DNA of 43,009 nucleotides from Oscillospiraceae bacterium (GTDB lineage Bacteria > Bacillota > Clostridia > Oscillospirales > Oscillospiraceae). The notes under the pieces are model-generated. The model made no database searches and was not told the DNA's origin. It worked only from the letters and a program-made list of their open reading frames with translations. A program made the position numbers and the translations under genes. The stretch covers positions 1-43,009 of the forward strand of contig JAFTGD010000004.1 in NCBI GenBank assembly GCA_017458065.1, in the 5' to 3' direction. Below are positions 1 through 7,934 of this stretch, piece after piece. The first letter of the stretch is position 1. Each line of letters opens with the position of its first letter.

Positions 1-30
1 ATTATAATTATACCGTAAAAGTGCAAAAAA

Positions 31-60
31 AGCAAGAGAAAGTTTTTGCTTTCTCCTGCT
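31..60. terminator. Possible terminator hairpin at the left edge
   Basis: Arms at 31-42 and 49-60 pair over 12 positions with one mismatch and a 6-nt loop. On the minus strand the stem is followed by a run of seven T residues; on the plus strand the tail is poor. It may end a gene lying left of the window or act in both directions. The rest of 1-149 is AT-rich and I see no gene in it. Confidence 0.35.
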
Positions 61-149
61 TCTTTGAAAAATACTGTGTTTTATTCTCGGTTTAGTTCAG
101 ATTTCTGCTTTTGCTATTCTTGCAAAGTGGCAAACTCGGGAGAGAATCA

Positions 150-178
150 TTTACACCGCGGCCAAAACGTGATAAAAT
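150..178 (+). promoter_or_regulatory. Sigma-A promoter of the cobalamin operon
   Basis: TTTACA at 150-155 and TAAAAT at 173-178 are separated by exactly 17 nt. The predicted transcript starts near 185, about 40 nt before the cobalamin riboswitch, so the whole leader would be transcribed. No other comparable promoter is obvious before 20145. Confidence 0.6.
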
Positions 179-221
179 ACACGAACAGCAGAGTGTTTTA
201 TCATTACGATAACTGAATCAG

Positions 222-335
222 GAACGTCTTTCCCTCCTGCGGAATGCGGAACATGGAATCGGGTGCAAAGCCCGGCGAGTCGGTCACTGTGAAGCCTGTT
301 GGAGGATAAGTCAGATACATGGGGAAAGACGGTGC
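222..335 (+). promoter_or_regulatory. Cobalamin riboswitch (aptamer core)
   Basis: Conserved blocks of the B12 aptamer are visible in order: GGGTGCAAAGCCCG (261-274), GTCACTGTGAAGCC (283-296) and the B12-box-like AAGTCAGATAC (308-318). The outer helix is formed by 225-234 pairing with 322-331 over 10 bp. A further hairpin, 332-339 with 350-356, follows and is the likely site of the kissing-loop contact. Binding of cobalamin is expected to lower expression of the downstream biosynthesis and uptake genes. Confidence 0.92.
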
Positions 336-390
336 TTTTGCCGGAACCGAAAGCACGTTCTGACGGACGCGTTCAGACGCGTCTGCCTTT

Positions 391-425
391 GACGTACTCG
401 TGTTTCGGGTGCGTCTTTTGTTTTT
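391..425 (+). terminator. Riboswitch expression platform: intrinsic terminator
   Basis: A 7-bp stem pairs 391-397 (GACGTAC) with 409-415 (GTGCGTC) and is followed by TTTTGTTTTT at 416-425. An upstream hairpin, GACGCG at 366-371 with CGCGTC at 378-383, is a candidate alternative structure. The T-tract ends 13 nt before the cbiF start, so control is most simply transcriptional termination when cobalamin is bound. Which helices exclude each other is inferred. Confidence 0.7.
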
Positions 426-438
426 ATGGAGGAATCGT

Positions 439-1200
439 ATGGTCCATTTTGTCGGCGCCGGACCCGGCGCACCGGATCTAATCACCCTGAGGGGAGCGGA
501 GCTGCTGGAGAGGGCAGACCAGGTGATCTATGCGGGGAGCCTTGTGAATCCCGCGCTGCTGGAACGCTGCTCCGATCACTGCAGGATCCTGAACAGAGCC
601 GGGATGACGCTGGAGGACGTGATCGCCGCCGTCTGCGATGCGGAGAGCCGCGGAGAGACGACAGTGCGGCTGCATACGGGCGATCCCAGTGTGTACGGGG
701 CGATCCGGGAACAGATGGACCGGCTGGACGAGTGCGGGATCGCCTATGACGTGACGCCGGGCGTCTCCAGCTTCTGCGGAGCGGCCGCGGCGCTGGGAGC
801 GGAGTACACGCTGCCAGGAGTCAGCCAGACGGTGATCCTCACCAGGATGGCGGGGAGAACGCCGGTTCCGGAGCGGGAGAGCATTGCACGGCTTGCAGAG
901 CACGGCAGTTCAATGACGGTGTTCCTCTCGGCGGGGATGCTGTCCGCCCTGCAGGAGGAGCTGCTGAAGGGGGCTTACACGCCGGATACTCCCGCCGCCA
1001 TCGTCTATAAGGCGACCTGGCCGGAGGAGAAGACTGTCCGCTGCACAGTGGGGACACTGGCCGAACAGGCGAAAGAGAACGGGATCGACCGGACAGCGCT
1101 GGTGCTGGTCGGGGAGTTCCTGGAAGCGGACTATGAGAGAAGCCGTCTCTATGATCCGGGGTTTACGACCGGTTACCGGGAGGGAAGGGAAAAGACGTGA
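439..1200 (+). CDS. cbiF: Cobalt-precorrin-4 C11-methyltransferase
   Basis: A 253-residue SAM-dependent methyltransferase of the tetrapyrrole methylase family that methylates C11 in the anaerobic corrin pathway, in the cytoplasm. The N-terminus reads VHFVGAGPGAPDLITLRGAE, the family's SAM-binding loop, and GDPSVYGA and PGVSSF follow, both typical of CbiF/CobM. Length is normal for the family. The ATG at 439 is chosen because GGAGG at 428-432 precedes it by 6 nt; an in-frame extension back to a GTG at 400 would run through the riboswitch terminator. It is the first gene of the operon, directly under riboswitch control, and overlaps cbiET by 4 nt. Confidence 0.95.
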   Translation: MVHFVGAGPGAPDLITLRGAELLERADQVIYAGSLVNPALLERCSDHCRILNRAGMTLEDVIAAVCDAESRGETTVRLHTGDPSVYGAIREQMDRLDECGIAYDVTPGVSSFCGAAAALGAEYTLPGVSQTVILTRMAGRTPVPERESIARLAEHGSSMTVFLSAGMLSALQEELLKGAYTPDTPAAIVYKATWPEEKTVRCTVGTLAEQAKENGIDRTALVLVGEFLEADYERSRLYDPGFTTGYREGREKT

Positions 1201-2378
1201 GATTGAGTCTGATCGGATGCGGCTGCGGCAGAGAGAGCCTGACCGCGCAGGCTGCCGAGGCGATCCGGAATGCGGATTCGCTGATCGGCGCGCCACGGCT
1301 GCTGGACGCCTTCCCGGAGAAAGAGCACCGGATTGCCGCCCTGACGGCAAAGGACATCCACACCGCCCTGCAGACGGCGGAGGAGAAGACAGCCTGCGTC
1401 CTCTTCAGCGGGGACAGCGGATTTTATTCCGGCGCGCGCCTGCTTCTGCCCTTACTGGAGAACATAGATTGGGAGCTTCTCCCCGGCGTCTCCAGCCTGC
1501 AGATGTTCGCGGCGCGGCTGGGGGAGCCCTGGCAGGACTGGAGGCTATGTTCCGCCCACGGGGTGGACTGTGATCCGGTCGCGGAGGTCTGTCACGGGAA
1601 AAAGGCGTTCTTCCTGACGGGAGGACAGCTCGGCCCGGCGGAGATCTGCCGCAGGCTTACAGAAGCCGGACTTGGAACACTGAAAGTCGCGGTGGGCGAG
1701 AACCTGGGCACAGACAGCGAGCAGGTGCGCCGCGGCGCCGCGGCGGAATTCAAGGATGCCAAGCTCGCTCCGCTCAGTGTGCTGCTGGCGGATGCCGCCC
1801 CGCGCTTTCCCGCACGGGTACCCGGGATCCCGGACAGCTGCTTCGAGCGGGAAGAAACCGTCCCTATGACCAAGCAGGAGGTCCGCGCGGCGGCGCTGGC
1901 GCTGCTGGAGGTCGGCCCGGAGGATGTCTGCTGGGACATCGGGACGGGGACCGGCAGTGTCGCCATTGAGCTCGCGCTGCAGACGAAGGCGGTCTGGGGC
2001 ATCGAGACAAAGGAAGAAGCGCTGCAGGTTGCAGCGCGAAACCGGGAGAAGTTCGGCGCCTGGAATCTCCGGCTGGTCAAGGGGGCTGCCCCCGAGGCGC
2101 TGCAGGTTCTCCCGGCACCGGACGTGGTGTTCGTCGGAGGCAGCGGAGGCCGGATGCTGGAGATCCTCACGGCTGTGCATGAGGCAAACCCGAGCGCGCG
2201 GATCTGCGTGTCGGCGATCGCGCTGGAAAGCCTGCAGAAGGCACTGGAGACGCTGCAGCTGCTGGGTGTGGAAACCGATGTCCGGCAGATCATGGTGAGC
2301 AGAGGCAGGCATGCCGGCTCGCTTACCATGATGACGACGCAGAACCCCGTCTACCTGATCCTGGGGAAACAGCCATGA
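1197..2378 (+). CDS. cbiET: Fused cobalt-precorrin-7 C5-methyltransferase / C15-methyltransferase (decarboxylating)
   Basis: A 393-residue fusion of CbiE and CbiT (CobL-like) that methylates C5 and C15 and removes the C12 acetate carboxyl of the corrin precursor. The CbiE domain (residues 1 to about 200) opens with LSLIGCGCGRESLT and has LPGVSSLQMFAARLG. The CbiT domain starts near residue 220 and carries the class I SAM motif DIGTGTGSVAIELA. The start is a GTG whose last bases form the cbiF stop (GTGA), indicating translational coupling. Many Clostridia encode the two parts separately; aerobic CobL is also fused. Identity is clear from both halves. Confidence 0.95.
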   Translation: MRLSLIGCGCGRESLTAQAAEAIRNADSLIGAPRLLDAFPEKEHRIAALTAKDIHTALQTAEEKTACVLFSGDSGFYSGARLLLPLLENIDWELLPGVSSLQMFAARLGEPWQDWRLCSAHGVDCDPVAEVCHGKKAFFLTGGQLGPAEICRRLTEAGLGTLKVAVGENLGTDSEQVRRGAAAEFKDAKLAPLSVLLADAAPRFPARVPGIPDSCFEREETVPMTKQEVRAAALALLEVGPEDVCWDIGTGTGSVAIELALQTKAVWGIETKEEALQVAARNREKFGAWNLRLVKGAAPEALQVLPAPDVVFVGGSGGRMLEILTAVHEANPSARICVSAIALESLQKALETLQLLGVETDVRQIMVSRGRHAGSLTMMTTQNPVYLILGKQP

Positions 2379-3727
2379 GAGCCTTTCTGATCACTGCCAT
2401 GCAGAGCGGAGCGGGCAAGACCGTGATGAGCTGCGCCCTGATGGCCGCACTGAAGCAGAAGGGCCTCACGGTGAACGCTTTCAAGAGCGGACCGGATTAC
2501 ATCGACCCGATGTTCCACCGCAGAGTTCTGGGTGTCGAGAGCCGGAACCTGGATCTCTTCCTCCAGGGGGAAGAGGGCGTCCGGAGGAGCTTCCGGAAAA
2601 CTTCTGGGGATGTGGCGATTGTGGAAGGCGCTATGGGCTATTACGACGGACTCAACGGCGGTACGGAGGCGAGCGCCTGGGACCTGGCCTGCAGGCTGAA
2701 TCTCCCGGCGGTGCTGGTTCTGCGGCCGAAAGGAAGCGGCCTCACCCTAGCGGCGCAGGTCCGGGGTATCCAGACCTTCCGGCAGGACAGCAGGATCTGC
2801 GCCCTGCTGCTTGCGGACTGCTCGGAGCGCCTCGCAGGGTATCTGATGCCGGTGCTGGAGCGTGAGTGCGGTCTGCCGGTGTTGGGTTACATGCCCCACA
2901 TGTCGGAAGCGGAGCTGGAGAGCCGCCACCTCGGCCTCCTGACTGCGGAAGAGATAGAGGATTTTACCGCGCGAATGGACCGTCTCGCGGAACAGATCAG
3001 CCGGACGGCGGATCTGGAGCGGCTGATCTCCCTTGCGGCGGAGGGTCCTTCCGACAAGGGAGCAGCTGCCGAGGCGGCTGCGAACAGCGAACCGGTCTGC
3101 CGGATCGCAGTGGCGAGGGACGAGGCCTTCTGCTTCCAATACGCGGACAATCTGGATGCGCTGCGGCGCGCCGGAGCGGAGCTCCTGTATTTCAGCCCCC
3201 TGCGGGATTGTGGGCTTCCGGAAGCGGACGGACTCTACCTCTGCGGCGGCTACCCGGAGCTGTTTGCCGGGCAGCTGGCGGCCAATGAGAGCATGCGCAC
3301 AGACATCGCGAAAAAGGTCCGTTCCGGGCTGCCGACGGTGGCGGAGTGCGGAGGCTTCCTCTACCTGCAGCAGAGCCTGGAGGATGCCGAAGGGCGTCCG
3401 CAGCCCATGTGCGGTGTTCTTCCGGGACGTGGGTTTCGGACCGGGCATCTGCAACGGTTCGGCTATCTGACGCTGAGCGCGGAGCGAGATTCGATGCTGC
3501 TGCGCCGCGGGGAGAGACTCCCGGCGCATGAGTTCCACTACTGGGACAGCACGGAAAACGGCTCTGACCTCCGCGCGGAGAAGACCGACGGAAGAAGCTG
3601 GGGCTGCGGCTGTGCGGACAGAACCGTCTATGCGGCCTTCCCGCATCTGCACTTTGGCGGGGAGCTGCCGCTGGCAGAGCGTTTTGCGGAGGCTTGTGTG
3701 AAGTATCGGAAGCATGAAGAAGATTGA
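2375..3727 (+). CDS. cbiA: Cobyrinate a,c-diamide synthase
   Basis: A 450-residue ATP- and glutamine-dependent amidotransferase that amidates the a and c side chains of cobyrinate. The synthetase half begins LITAMQSGAGKTVMSCAL, a modified P-loop, followed by FKSGPDYIDPMFH. The C-terminal half is a class I glutamine amidotransferase with LCGGYPELFA and the nucleophile region AECGGFLYL. Length is typical. It overlaps cbiET by 4 nt (ATGA) and cobT by 14 nt, so it is part of the same transcript. Confidence 0.95.
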   Translation: MRAFLITAMQSGAGKTVMSCALMAALKQKGLTVNAFKSGPDYIDPMFHRRVLGVESRNLDLFLQGEEGVRRSFRKTSGDVAIVEGAMGYYDGLNGGTEASAWDLACRLNLPAVLVLRPKGSGLTLAAQVRGIQTFRQDSRICALLLADCSERLAGYLMPVLERECGLPVLGYMPHMSEAELESRHLGLLTAEEIEDFTARMDRLAEQISRTADLERLISLAAEGPSDKGAAAEAAANSEPVCRIAVARDEAFCFQYADNLDALRRAGAELLYFSPLRDCGLPEADGLYLCGGYPELFAGQLAANESMRTDIAKKVRSGLPTVAECGGFLYLQQSLEDAEGRPQPMCGVLPGRGFRTGHLQRFGYLTLSAERDSMLLRRGERLPAHEFHYWDSTENGSDLRAEKTDGRSWGCGCADRTVYAAFPHLHFGGELPLAERFAEACVKYRKHEED

Positions 3728-4775
3728 GGATGTGATCCGGTCTGTCGGACCGGAGGAGGAAGCGGCGCGGCAGGCCGCAAAGAGGCGATGGGACGCGGTT
3801 GCAAAACCGCTTGGCAGCCTCGGCTGCTTTGAAGACGCGCTGATCCGCATTGCCGCGCTGCGCGGCAGCGCGGACTTCAATTTGGAGAATAAGGCCCTGA
3901 TCGTCTTCTGCGCGGACAACGGCGTTGTGGCGCAGGGGGTCAGCCAGTGCGGGAGCGAAGTCACAGCGAAGGTTGCCGTCGCGCTGGCGGAAGGCCGCAG
4001 CACGGCCAACACCATGGCAAAGCGCGCTTCCTGCAGGGTGATCCCGATTGATCTTGGGATGAAGGATTTTCCGGGACATCCCGGCGTCCGCAATCTGCGG
4101 GTACGGAACGGGACCGGGGACATTAGCCTTGGACCGGCCATGACACGCGAGGAATGCCTCGCTTCCATGGAGCGGGGAGCCGCACTGGTTGAGGAGCTCG
4201 CCGCGTCCGGCACCGAGCTGATCGCCATCGGGGAGATGGGGATCGGGAACACCACGACTGCCGCAGCCCTCACGGCGGCACTGCTCGGTCTGGGGCCGGA
4301 GACGGTGATCGGCCGGGGAGCGGGACTGAGCACGGATGGCCTGCAGCGCAAGCGCGAGGCGGTATGCCGGGCGCTTAGGGTGAACCACCCGAATCGCGAC
4401 GACGTGATCGGTCTGATCGCCGATTTGGGCGGACTGGACATCGCGGCCATGTGCGGCGCCTTTCTCGGGGCCGCGGCCTGCAGGGTCCCGGCCGTGATCG
4501 ACGGGATGATCAGCGCGGCAGCCTCACTCTGCGCCCAGCGGCTCTGTCCGGCTGCGGCGGCCGCCATGCTGGCAAGCCATGTCTCGACGGAACCAGCCGG
4601 CAGACTGCTGCTGGACGCGCTGGGACTTCATGCCCCGCTGGATGCGGGAATGCATCTCGGCGAGGGAACCGGAGCGCTGATGCTGATGCCTCTGCTGGAT
4701 ATGGCCTGGGAGGTCTATCACAGCGGGCAGGATTTTGAGCGCCTGGGGATTGAGGCGTACCGGCCTCTGAGTTAA
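3714..4775 (+). CDS. cobT: Nicotinate-nucleotide--dimethylbenzimidazole phosphoribosyltransferase
   Basis: A 353-residue enzyme that makes alpha-ribazole phosphate, the lower-ligand nucleotide, from nicotinate mononucleotide and a benzimidazole-type base. Seen motifs are KPLGSLGCFEDALIRIAAL near the N-terminus, GEMGIGNTTTAAAL in the middle and HLGEGTGA near the C-terminus. The glutamate of the last motif falls at residue 317, the same number as the catalytic base of the Salmonella enzyme. No lower-ligand base biosynthesis gene (bluB or bza type) lies in this window. It starts inside the end of cbiA and is followed by cobU after 10 nt. Confidence 0.95.
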   Translation: MKKIEDVIRSVGPEEEAARQAAKRRWDAVAKPLGSLGCFEDALIRIAALRGSADFNLENKALIVFCADNGVVAQGVSQCGSEVTAKVAVALAEGRSTANTMAKRASCRVIPIDLGMKDFPGHPGVRNLRVRNGTGDISLGPAMTREECLASMERGAALVEELAASGTELIAIGEMGIGNTTTAAALTAALLGLGPETVIGRGAGLSTDGLQRKREAVCRALRVNHPNRDDVIGLIADLGGLDIAAMCGAFLGAAACRVPAVIDGMISAAASLCAQRLCPAAAAAMLASHVSTEPAGRLLLDALGLHAPLDAGMHLGEGTGALMLMPLLDMAWEVYHSGQDFERLGIEAYRPLS

Positions 4776-4785
4776 GGGAGAACAT

Positions 4786-5298
4786 ATGTTTAGCTTGATC
4801 ATCGGCGGAGCCGGGAGCGGCAAGAGCGCCTTTGCCGAGACGTATGTCTGCGGGCTGGGCGGGAGGCGGATCTATCTCGCCACCATGACGGCACAGGACG
4901 CCGAGAGCCTTGCCCGGATCGGGAAGCACCGCCGACTGCGCAGCGGCAGCGGCTTCGAGACGCTGGAACAGGGCATGGACCTGAAAAGAGCCGCAATCCC
5001 GGATGAGGGCAACGTGCTGCTGGAGGACCTTTCCAATCTGTTGGCAAACGAAATGTTCTCACCCGCCGGCGGCGGTATCCGGGCTGTCAGGGATGGGATC
5101 ACGCATCTGGCGTCTGTCTCCCGCCACCTCACAGTGGTGACGAATGAAGTGTTCTCTGACGGGGTGAAACACAACGGAGAGACGCTTTGTTACCTGGAGA
5201 AGCTGGCCGATCTGAACCGGGAGCTCGCCGAGCAGGCGGACCTGGCGGTCGAGGTCGTCTGCGGCCTGCCGAACGTGTTGAAGGGGAGACTTTCATGA
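4786..5298 (+). CDS. cobU: Adenosylcobinamide kinase / adenosylcobinamide-phosphate guanylyltransferase
   Basis: A 170-residue CobU-family protein that phosphorylates adenosylcobinamide and transfers GMP to it. It has the P-loop GGAGSGKSAFAE, the YLATM segment, KHRRLR with the histidine that is guanylylated in the family, and LLEDLSNLLANEMF. The usual C-terminal consensus TNEVGxGIVP is degenerate here (VTNEVFSDGVKHN), while a short paralogue four hundred residues downstream in the operon keeps it. RBS GGGAGA precedes the ATG; the end overlaps cobS by 4 nt. Family assignment is firm; whether both activities remain is less sure. Confidence 0.88.
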   Translation: MFSLIIGGAGSGKSAFAETYVCGLGGRRIYLATMTAQDAESLARIGKHRRLRSGSGFETLEQGMDLKRAAIPDEGNVLLEDLSNLLANEMFSPAGGGIRAVRDGITHLASVSRHLTVVTNEVFSDGVKHNGETLCYLEKLADLNRELAEQADLAVEVVCGLPNVLKGRLS

Positions 5299-6056
5299 AG
5301 CTGTGGAACAGCATTCTGATTGCGTTTTCCATGTTCTCGGCAATCCCGACCCCGCAGACGGACTGGAACGAGCGCAGCATGCGCTTCAGTCTCTGCGCGT
5401 TCCCTCTGGTGGGCGTGGTGGTTGCCCTGTGCTGCAGAGGCTGGTGGCAACTGTGCTCGCTGCTGGCGCTCCCGGCGGTCCTGCGCGGAGCGGGGCTCTG
5501 TGTGTTGCCGGTCCTGATCACGGGCGGTATCCACCTGGACGGCTATGCCGACACCTGTGACGCGCTGGCGAGCCACACAGAACCGGAACGCCGGCAGGAG
5601 ATTCTGAAGGACCCGCATCTGGGGGCTTTTGCGGCGATTCGGCTCGGGGTGTACTTTGTCCTGAGCTTCGCGCTTTGGACGGCAATGGAGAAAGCCAATG
5701 TCGTTGCCCTGCTCGGCCTGTTCGGCCTCTCCAGAAGCCTCTCGGGGCTTGCGCTGCTTTGCTTCCCGCTGCGGAAAGGCAGCGGCCTTGCCAGACGCTT
5801 TGCCGAAGCCGCGGATCAAAGGCCCGTCCGGGGCATCCTGATCCTACAGGCGGTCCTGTTCGGCGCGCTGCTCTGCCTGGGTCGAGCCCCGATTGCCCTC
5901 GCCGCGGCGCTGCTGGTGTTCCTGCACTACCGCCAGGTCTGTGTCAAAGCCTTTGACGGGCTCTCCGGCGACCTGGCGGGCTGGTTCCTCCAGCGCGCTG
6001 AGCTCTGGATGCTGGGCGCTCTGGTGATTGGGCAATATGTGGAGGTGCTGTTTTGA
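5295..6056 (+). CDS. cobS: Adenosylcobinamide-GDP ribazoletransferase (cobalamin synthase)
   Basis: A 253-residue integral membrane enzyme that joins adenosylcobinamide-GDP with alpha-ribazole (phosphate) in the last steps of nucleotide loop assembly. The signature GGIHLDGYADTCDAL and the following KDPHLGAFAAIRLG are family hallmarks, and several hydrophobic helices are evident. The ATG at 5295 overlaps the cobU stop (ATGA) and is preceded by AAGGGGAGA. A longer in-frame reading back to 5187 lies entirely inside cobU and is rejected. Its end overlaps the next gene by 4 nt (TTGA). Confidence 0.94.
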   Translation: MKLWNSILIAFSMFSAIPTPQTDWNERSMRFSLCAFPLVGVVVALCCRGWWQLCSLLALPAVLRGAGLCVLPVLITGGIHLDGYADTCDALASHTEPERRQEILKDPHLGAFAAIRLGVYFVLSFALWTAMEKANVVALLGLFGLSRSLSGLALLCFPLRKGSGLARRFAEAADQRPVRGILILQAVLFGALLCLGRAPIALAAALLVFLHYRQVCVKAFDGLSGDLAGWFLQRAELWMLGALVIGQYVEVLF

Positions 6057-6385
6057 TTTTTGTGACCGGACCGCTTTTTGCCGGGAAGAGAGACTGTGTA
6101 CGCAGGCTCTGCGGCCTTACGGAAGAAGAATTCAAAGCCTGCGCCGTCTGGGACGCGCAGGAGCTTGTGCCCTGTGAGGACCTGACCGCACTGGCGGAGG
6201 AGCTCTCGCAAAACAGAATCGTGATCGCGACGGAAACCGGCGGCGGACTGATCCCCATGGACCCGGCGGAACGCCGAAGAAGGGAAGATGCGGGGCGGCT
6301 CGCCTGCCTGCTGGCCGAACGCGCGGAGACCGTCATCCGGGTCTGCTGCGGTCTGCCGCAGCTGCTGAAGGGGGAATGGCCGTGA
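6053..6385 (+). CDS. Short CobU-like protein
   Basis: A 110-residue protein related to the CobU nucleotide-binding family, too short to be a complete kinase/guanylyltransferase. It begins IFVTGPLFAGKR, a Walker A-like loop with Arg where Ser/Thr is usual. The second half, ATETGGGLIPMDPAERRRRE followed by DAGRLACLLAERA and CGLPQLLKG, matches the C-terminal region of CobU closely. The middle part holding the guanylylated histidine is absent. It uses a TTG start overlapping the cobS stop. The full-length cobU upstream is weak exactly where this one is strong, so a cooperating or regulatory role is possible; the function is not known to me. Confidence 0.75.
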   Translation: MIFVTGPLFAGKRDCVRRLCGLTEEEFKACAVWDAQELVPCEDLTALAEELSQNRIVIATETGGGLIPMDPAERRRREDAGRLACLLAERAETVIRVCCGLPQLLKGEWP

Positions 6386-6957
6386 AGGTGCTTCTGATTC
6401 GGCACGGACTGACCCGCCTGGGCGAGGAACACCGCTATCAGGGGAGTCTGGATGATGGCCTTTCCGAGCGCGGCAGAGCGGAGCTCAAAAGGGCCGAACT
6501 CTCGCCCGCACGGGTGTTTGTCTCGCCGGCAAAGCGGGCCCGTGAGACGGCGGAGATCCTCTTCCCGCAGGCGGAGCAAATCGTCTGCCCCGGGCTGAGG
6601 GAGATGGACTTTGGCATGTTTGAAGGCCGCGGCTGGTGGGAGATGGAAGACGACCCCGCTTACAACGCCTGGATCGAGAGCGAGTGCCGCAGCCGCTGCC
6701 CTCAGGGGGAGGACCGCGAGGGCTTTTCTGAGCGGGTCTGCGCGGCGTTTGAGGAGATTCTGGCCAGGGGCGGCCACGGGGACGTGCTTGTTCTGGTGGC
6801 CCACGGGGGAACCCAGATGGCGCTGCTGGAGCACTGCGGACGCCCTTCGAGAGAGTATTACCGCTGGCAGCGGCCCTGCGGCTGCGGCTGGGAGCTGGAC
6901 TATGACCCGACAGAGAAGACGCTCACAGTGGAGCGGGAGATTGCGTTTTTAAAATGA
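6382..6957 (+). CDS. cobC: Alpha-ribazole phosphatase, histidine phosphatase family
   Basis: A 191-residue phosphatase expected to remove the 5'-phosphate from alpha-ribazole-P or adenosylcobalamin-5'-P. It has the phospho-acceptor motif LIRHGLTRLG, the EMDFGMFEGR loop and the second histidine in LVAHGGTQMALL. I prefer the GTG at 6382: it makes the recurring 4-nt GTGA overlap with the previous stop and sits 7 nt after AAGGGGG (6368-6374). The ATG at 6376 is only 1 nt from that site. General phosphoglycerate-mutase-like activity cannot be excluded, but position inside the operon supports CobC. Confidence 0.87.
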   Translation: MKVLLIRHGLTRLGEEHRYQGSLDDGLSERGRAELKRAELSPARVFVSPAKRARETAEILFPQAEQIVCPGLREMDFGMFEGRGWWEMEDDPAYNAWIESECRSRCPQGEDREGFSERVCAAFEEILARGGHGDVLVLVAHGGTQMALLEHCGRPSREYYRWQRPCGCGWELDYDPTEKTLTVEREIAFLK

Positions 6958-7934
6958 GGATTCTTTTTGCCGCGCTCTGCGGCTATGTGCTGGATCTGCT
7001 GTTGGGCGATCCGGAGAAACTGACACCGATCCACCCGGTCGTCTGGATGGGAAAGGGGATCGGCAGCTTGGAAAAAGCCCTGAGGGCAGTCTTCCCGGAG
7101 ACCCCGAAAGGCGAGCGGGCGGCCGGGCTTGTGCTCGCGGTTCTGCTTCCGGTTGGGACGCTGCTTTTAAGCGCCGGCATTCTGGCGCTTCTGCGGCAAA
7201 TTGCAGCGCAGCTTGCATTTGCGCTGGAAGTCATCTGGTGCTGGCAGGCACTTGCAGTACGGAATCTGCGGGAAGAGGCGATGCAGGTCTGCCGGGCCCT
7301 GACCGCAGGGACCCTCGGGGATGCCCGGAAGGCGGTCGACCGGATCGTCGGCCGGGATACCGCGGCCCTCGATGCGGACGGCGTCACGCGGGCGGCGGTC
7401 GAGACCGTGGCCGAGAACTTCTCCGATGGCGTCGCAGCGCCGATGTGCTATATGCTGCTGGGCGGAGCGCCGCTGGCGATGTGCTACAAGGCGATCAACA
7501 CCATGGACAGTATGGTGGGCTACAGGAACGAACGCTATCTCCACTTCGGCAGAGCGGCGGCCAGACTGGACGACGCGGCAAACTATCTGCCCGCCCGGCT
7601 GGCGGCCCTGATCCTGATCGCCGCGGCAGCCCTGTGCGGGGAGAACGCGAAAGACGCTGGGATGATCTGGCGGCGGGACCGGAAAAAGCATGCAAGCCCC
7701 AACTCGGCACAGTGCGAAGCGGCCATGGCGGGGGCGCTCGGCCTGCGGCTCTGCGGTCCGGCGACCTACTTCGGGACATATTTTGACAAGCCCTGGATCG
7801 GGGACGGCAAACGCCCGATCGAACCCGGGGACATCCGCAGAGCCTGCCGGTTGGAGCTCACGGGCAGCTTCCTTTGCCTCATGCTGCTGTGCCTGCTGCG
7901 GCTGGGCATCCTATGGACGGTGAGAATGATTTGA
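6954..7934 (+). CDS. cbiB: Adenosylcobinamide-phosphate synthase
   Basis: A 326-residue polytopic membrane protein that attaches the aminopropanol (phosphate) arm to adenosylcobyric acid. The N-terminus shows LDLLLGDPEKLTPIHPVVWM, the family signature, and ETVAENFSDGVAAPMCYMLL and YKAINTMDSMVGY are also characteristic. It overlaps cobC by 4 nt (ATGA) and is followed by cobD, which makes its phosphorylated substrate, an arrangement seen in many genomes. Confidence 0.95.
   Translation: MRILFAALCGYVLDLLLGDPEKLTPIHPVVWMGKGIGSLEKALRAVFPETPKGERAAGLVLAVLLPVGTLLLSAGILALLRQIAAQLAFALEVIWCWQALAVRNLREEAMQVCRALTAGTLGDARKAVDRIVGRDTAALDADGVTRAAVETVAENFSDGVAAPMCYMLLGGAPLAMCYKAINTMDSMVGYRNERYLHFGRAAARLDDAANYLPARLAALILIAAAALCGENAKDAGMIWRRDRKKHASPNSAQCEAAMAGALGLRLCGPATYFGTYFDKPWIGDGKRPIEPGDIRRACRLELTGSFLCLMLLCLLRLGILWTVRMI

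Noticed and set aside
400-438. Longer N-terminus of cbiF starting with GTG at 400
   Set aside because: It would begin inside the terminator stem, and the ATG at 439 has a proper RBS.
2747-4567. A 606-codon open frame on the minus strand
   Set aside because: It is antisense to cbiA and cobT and shows no family motif or RBS.
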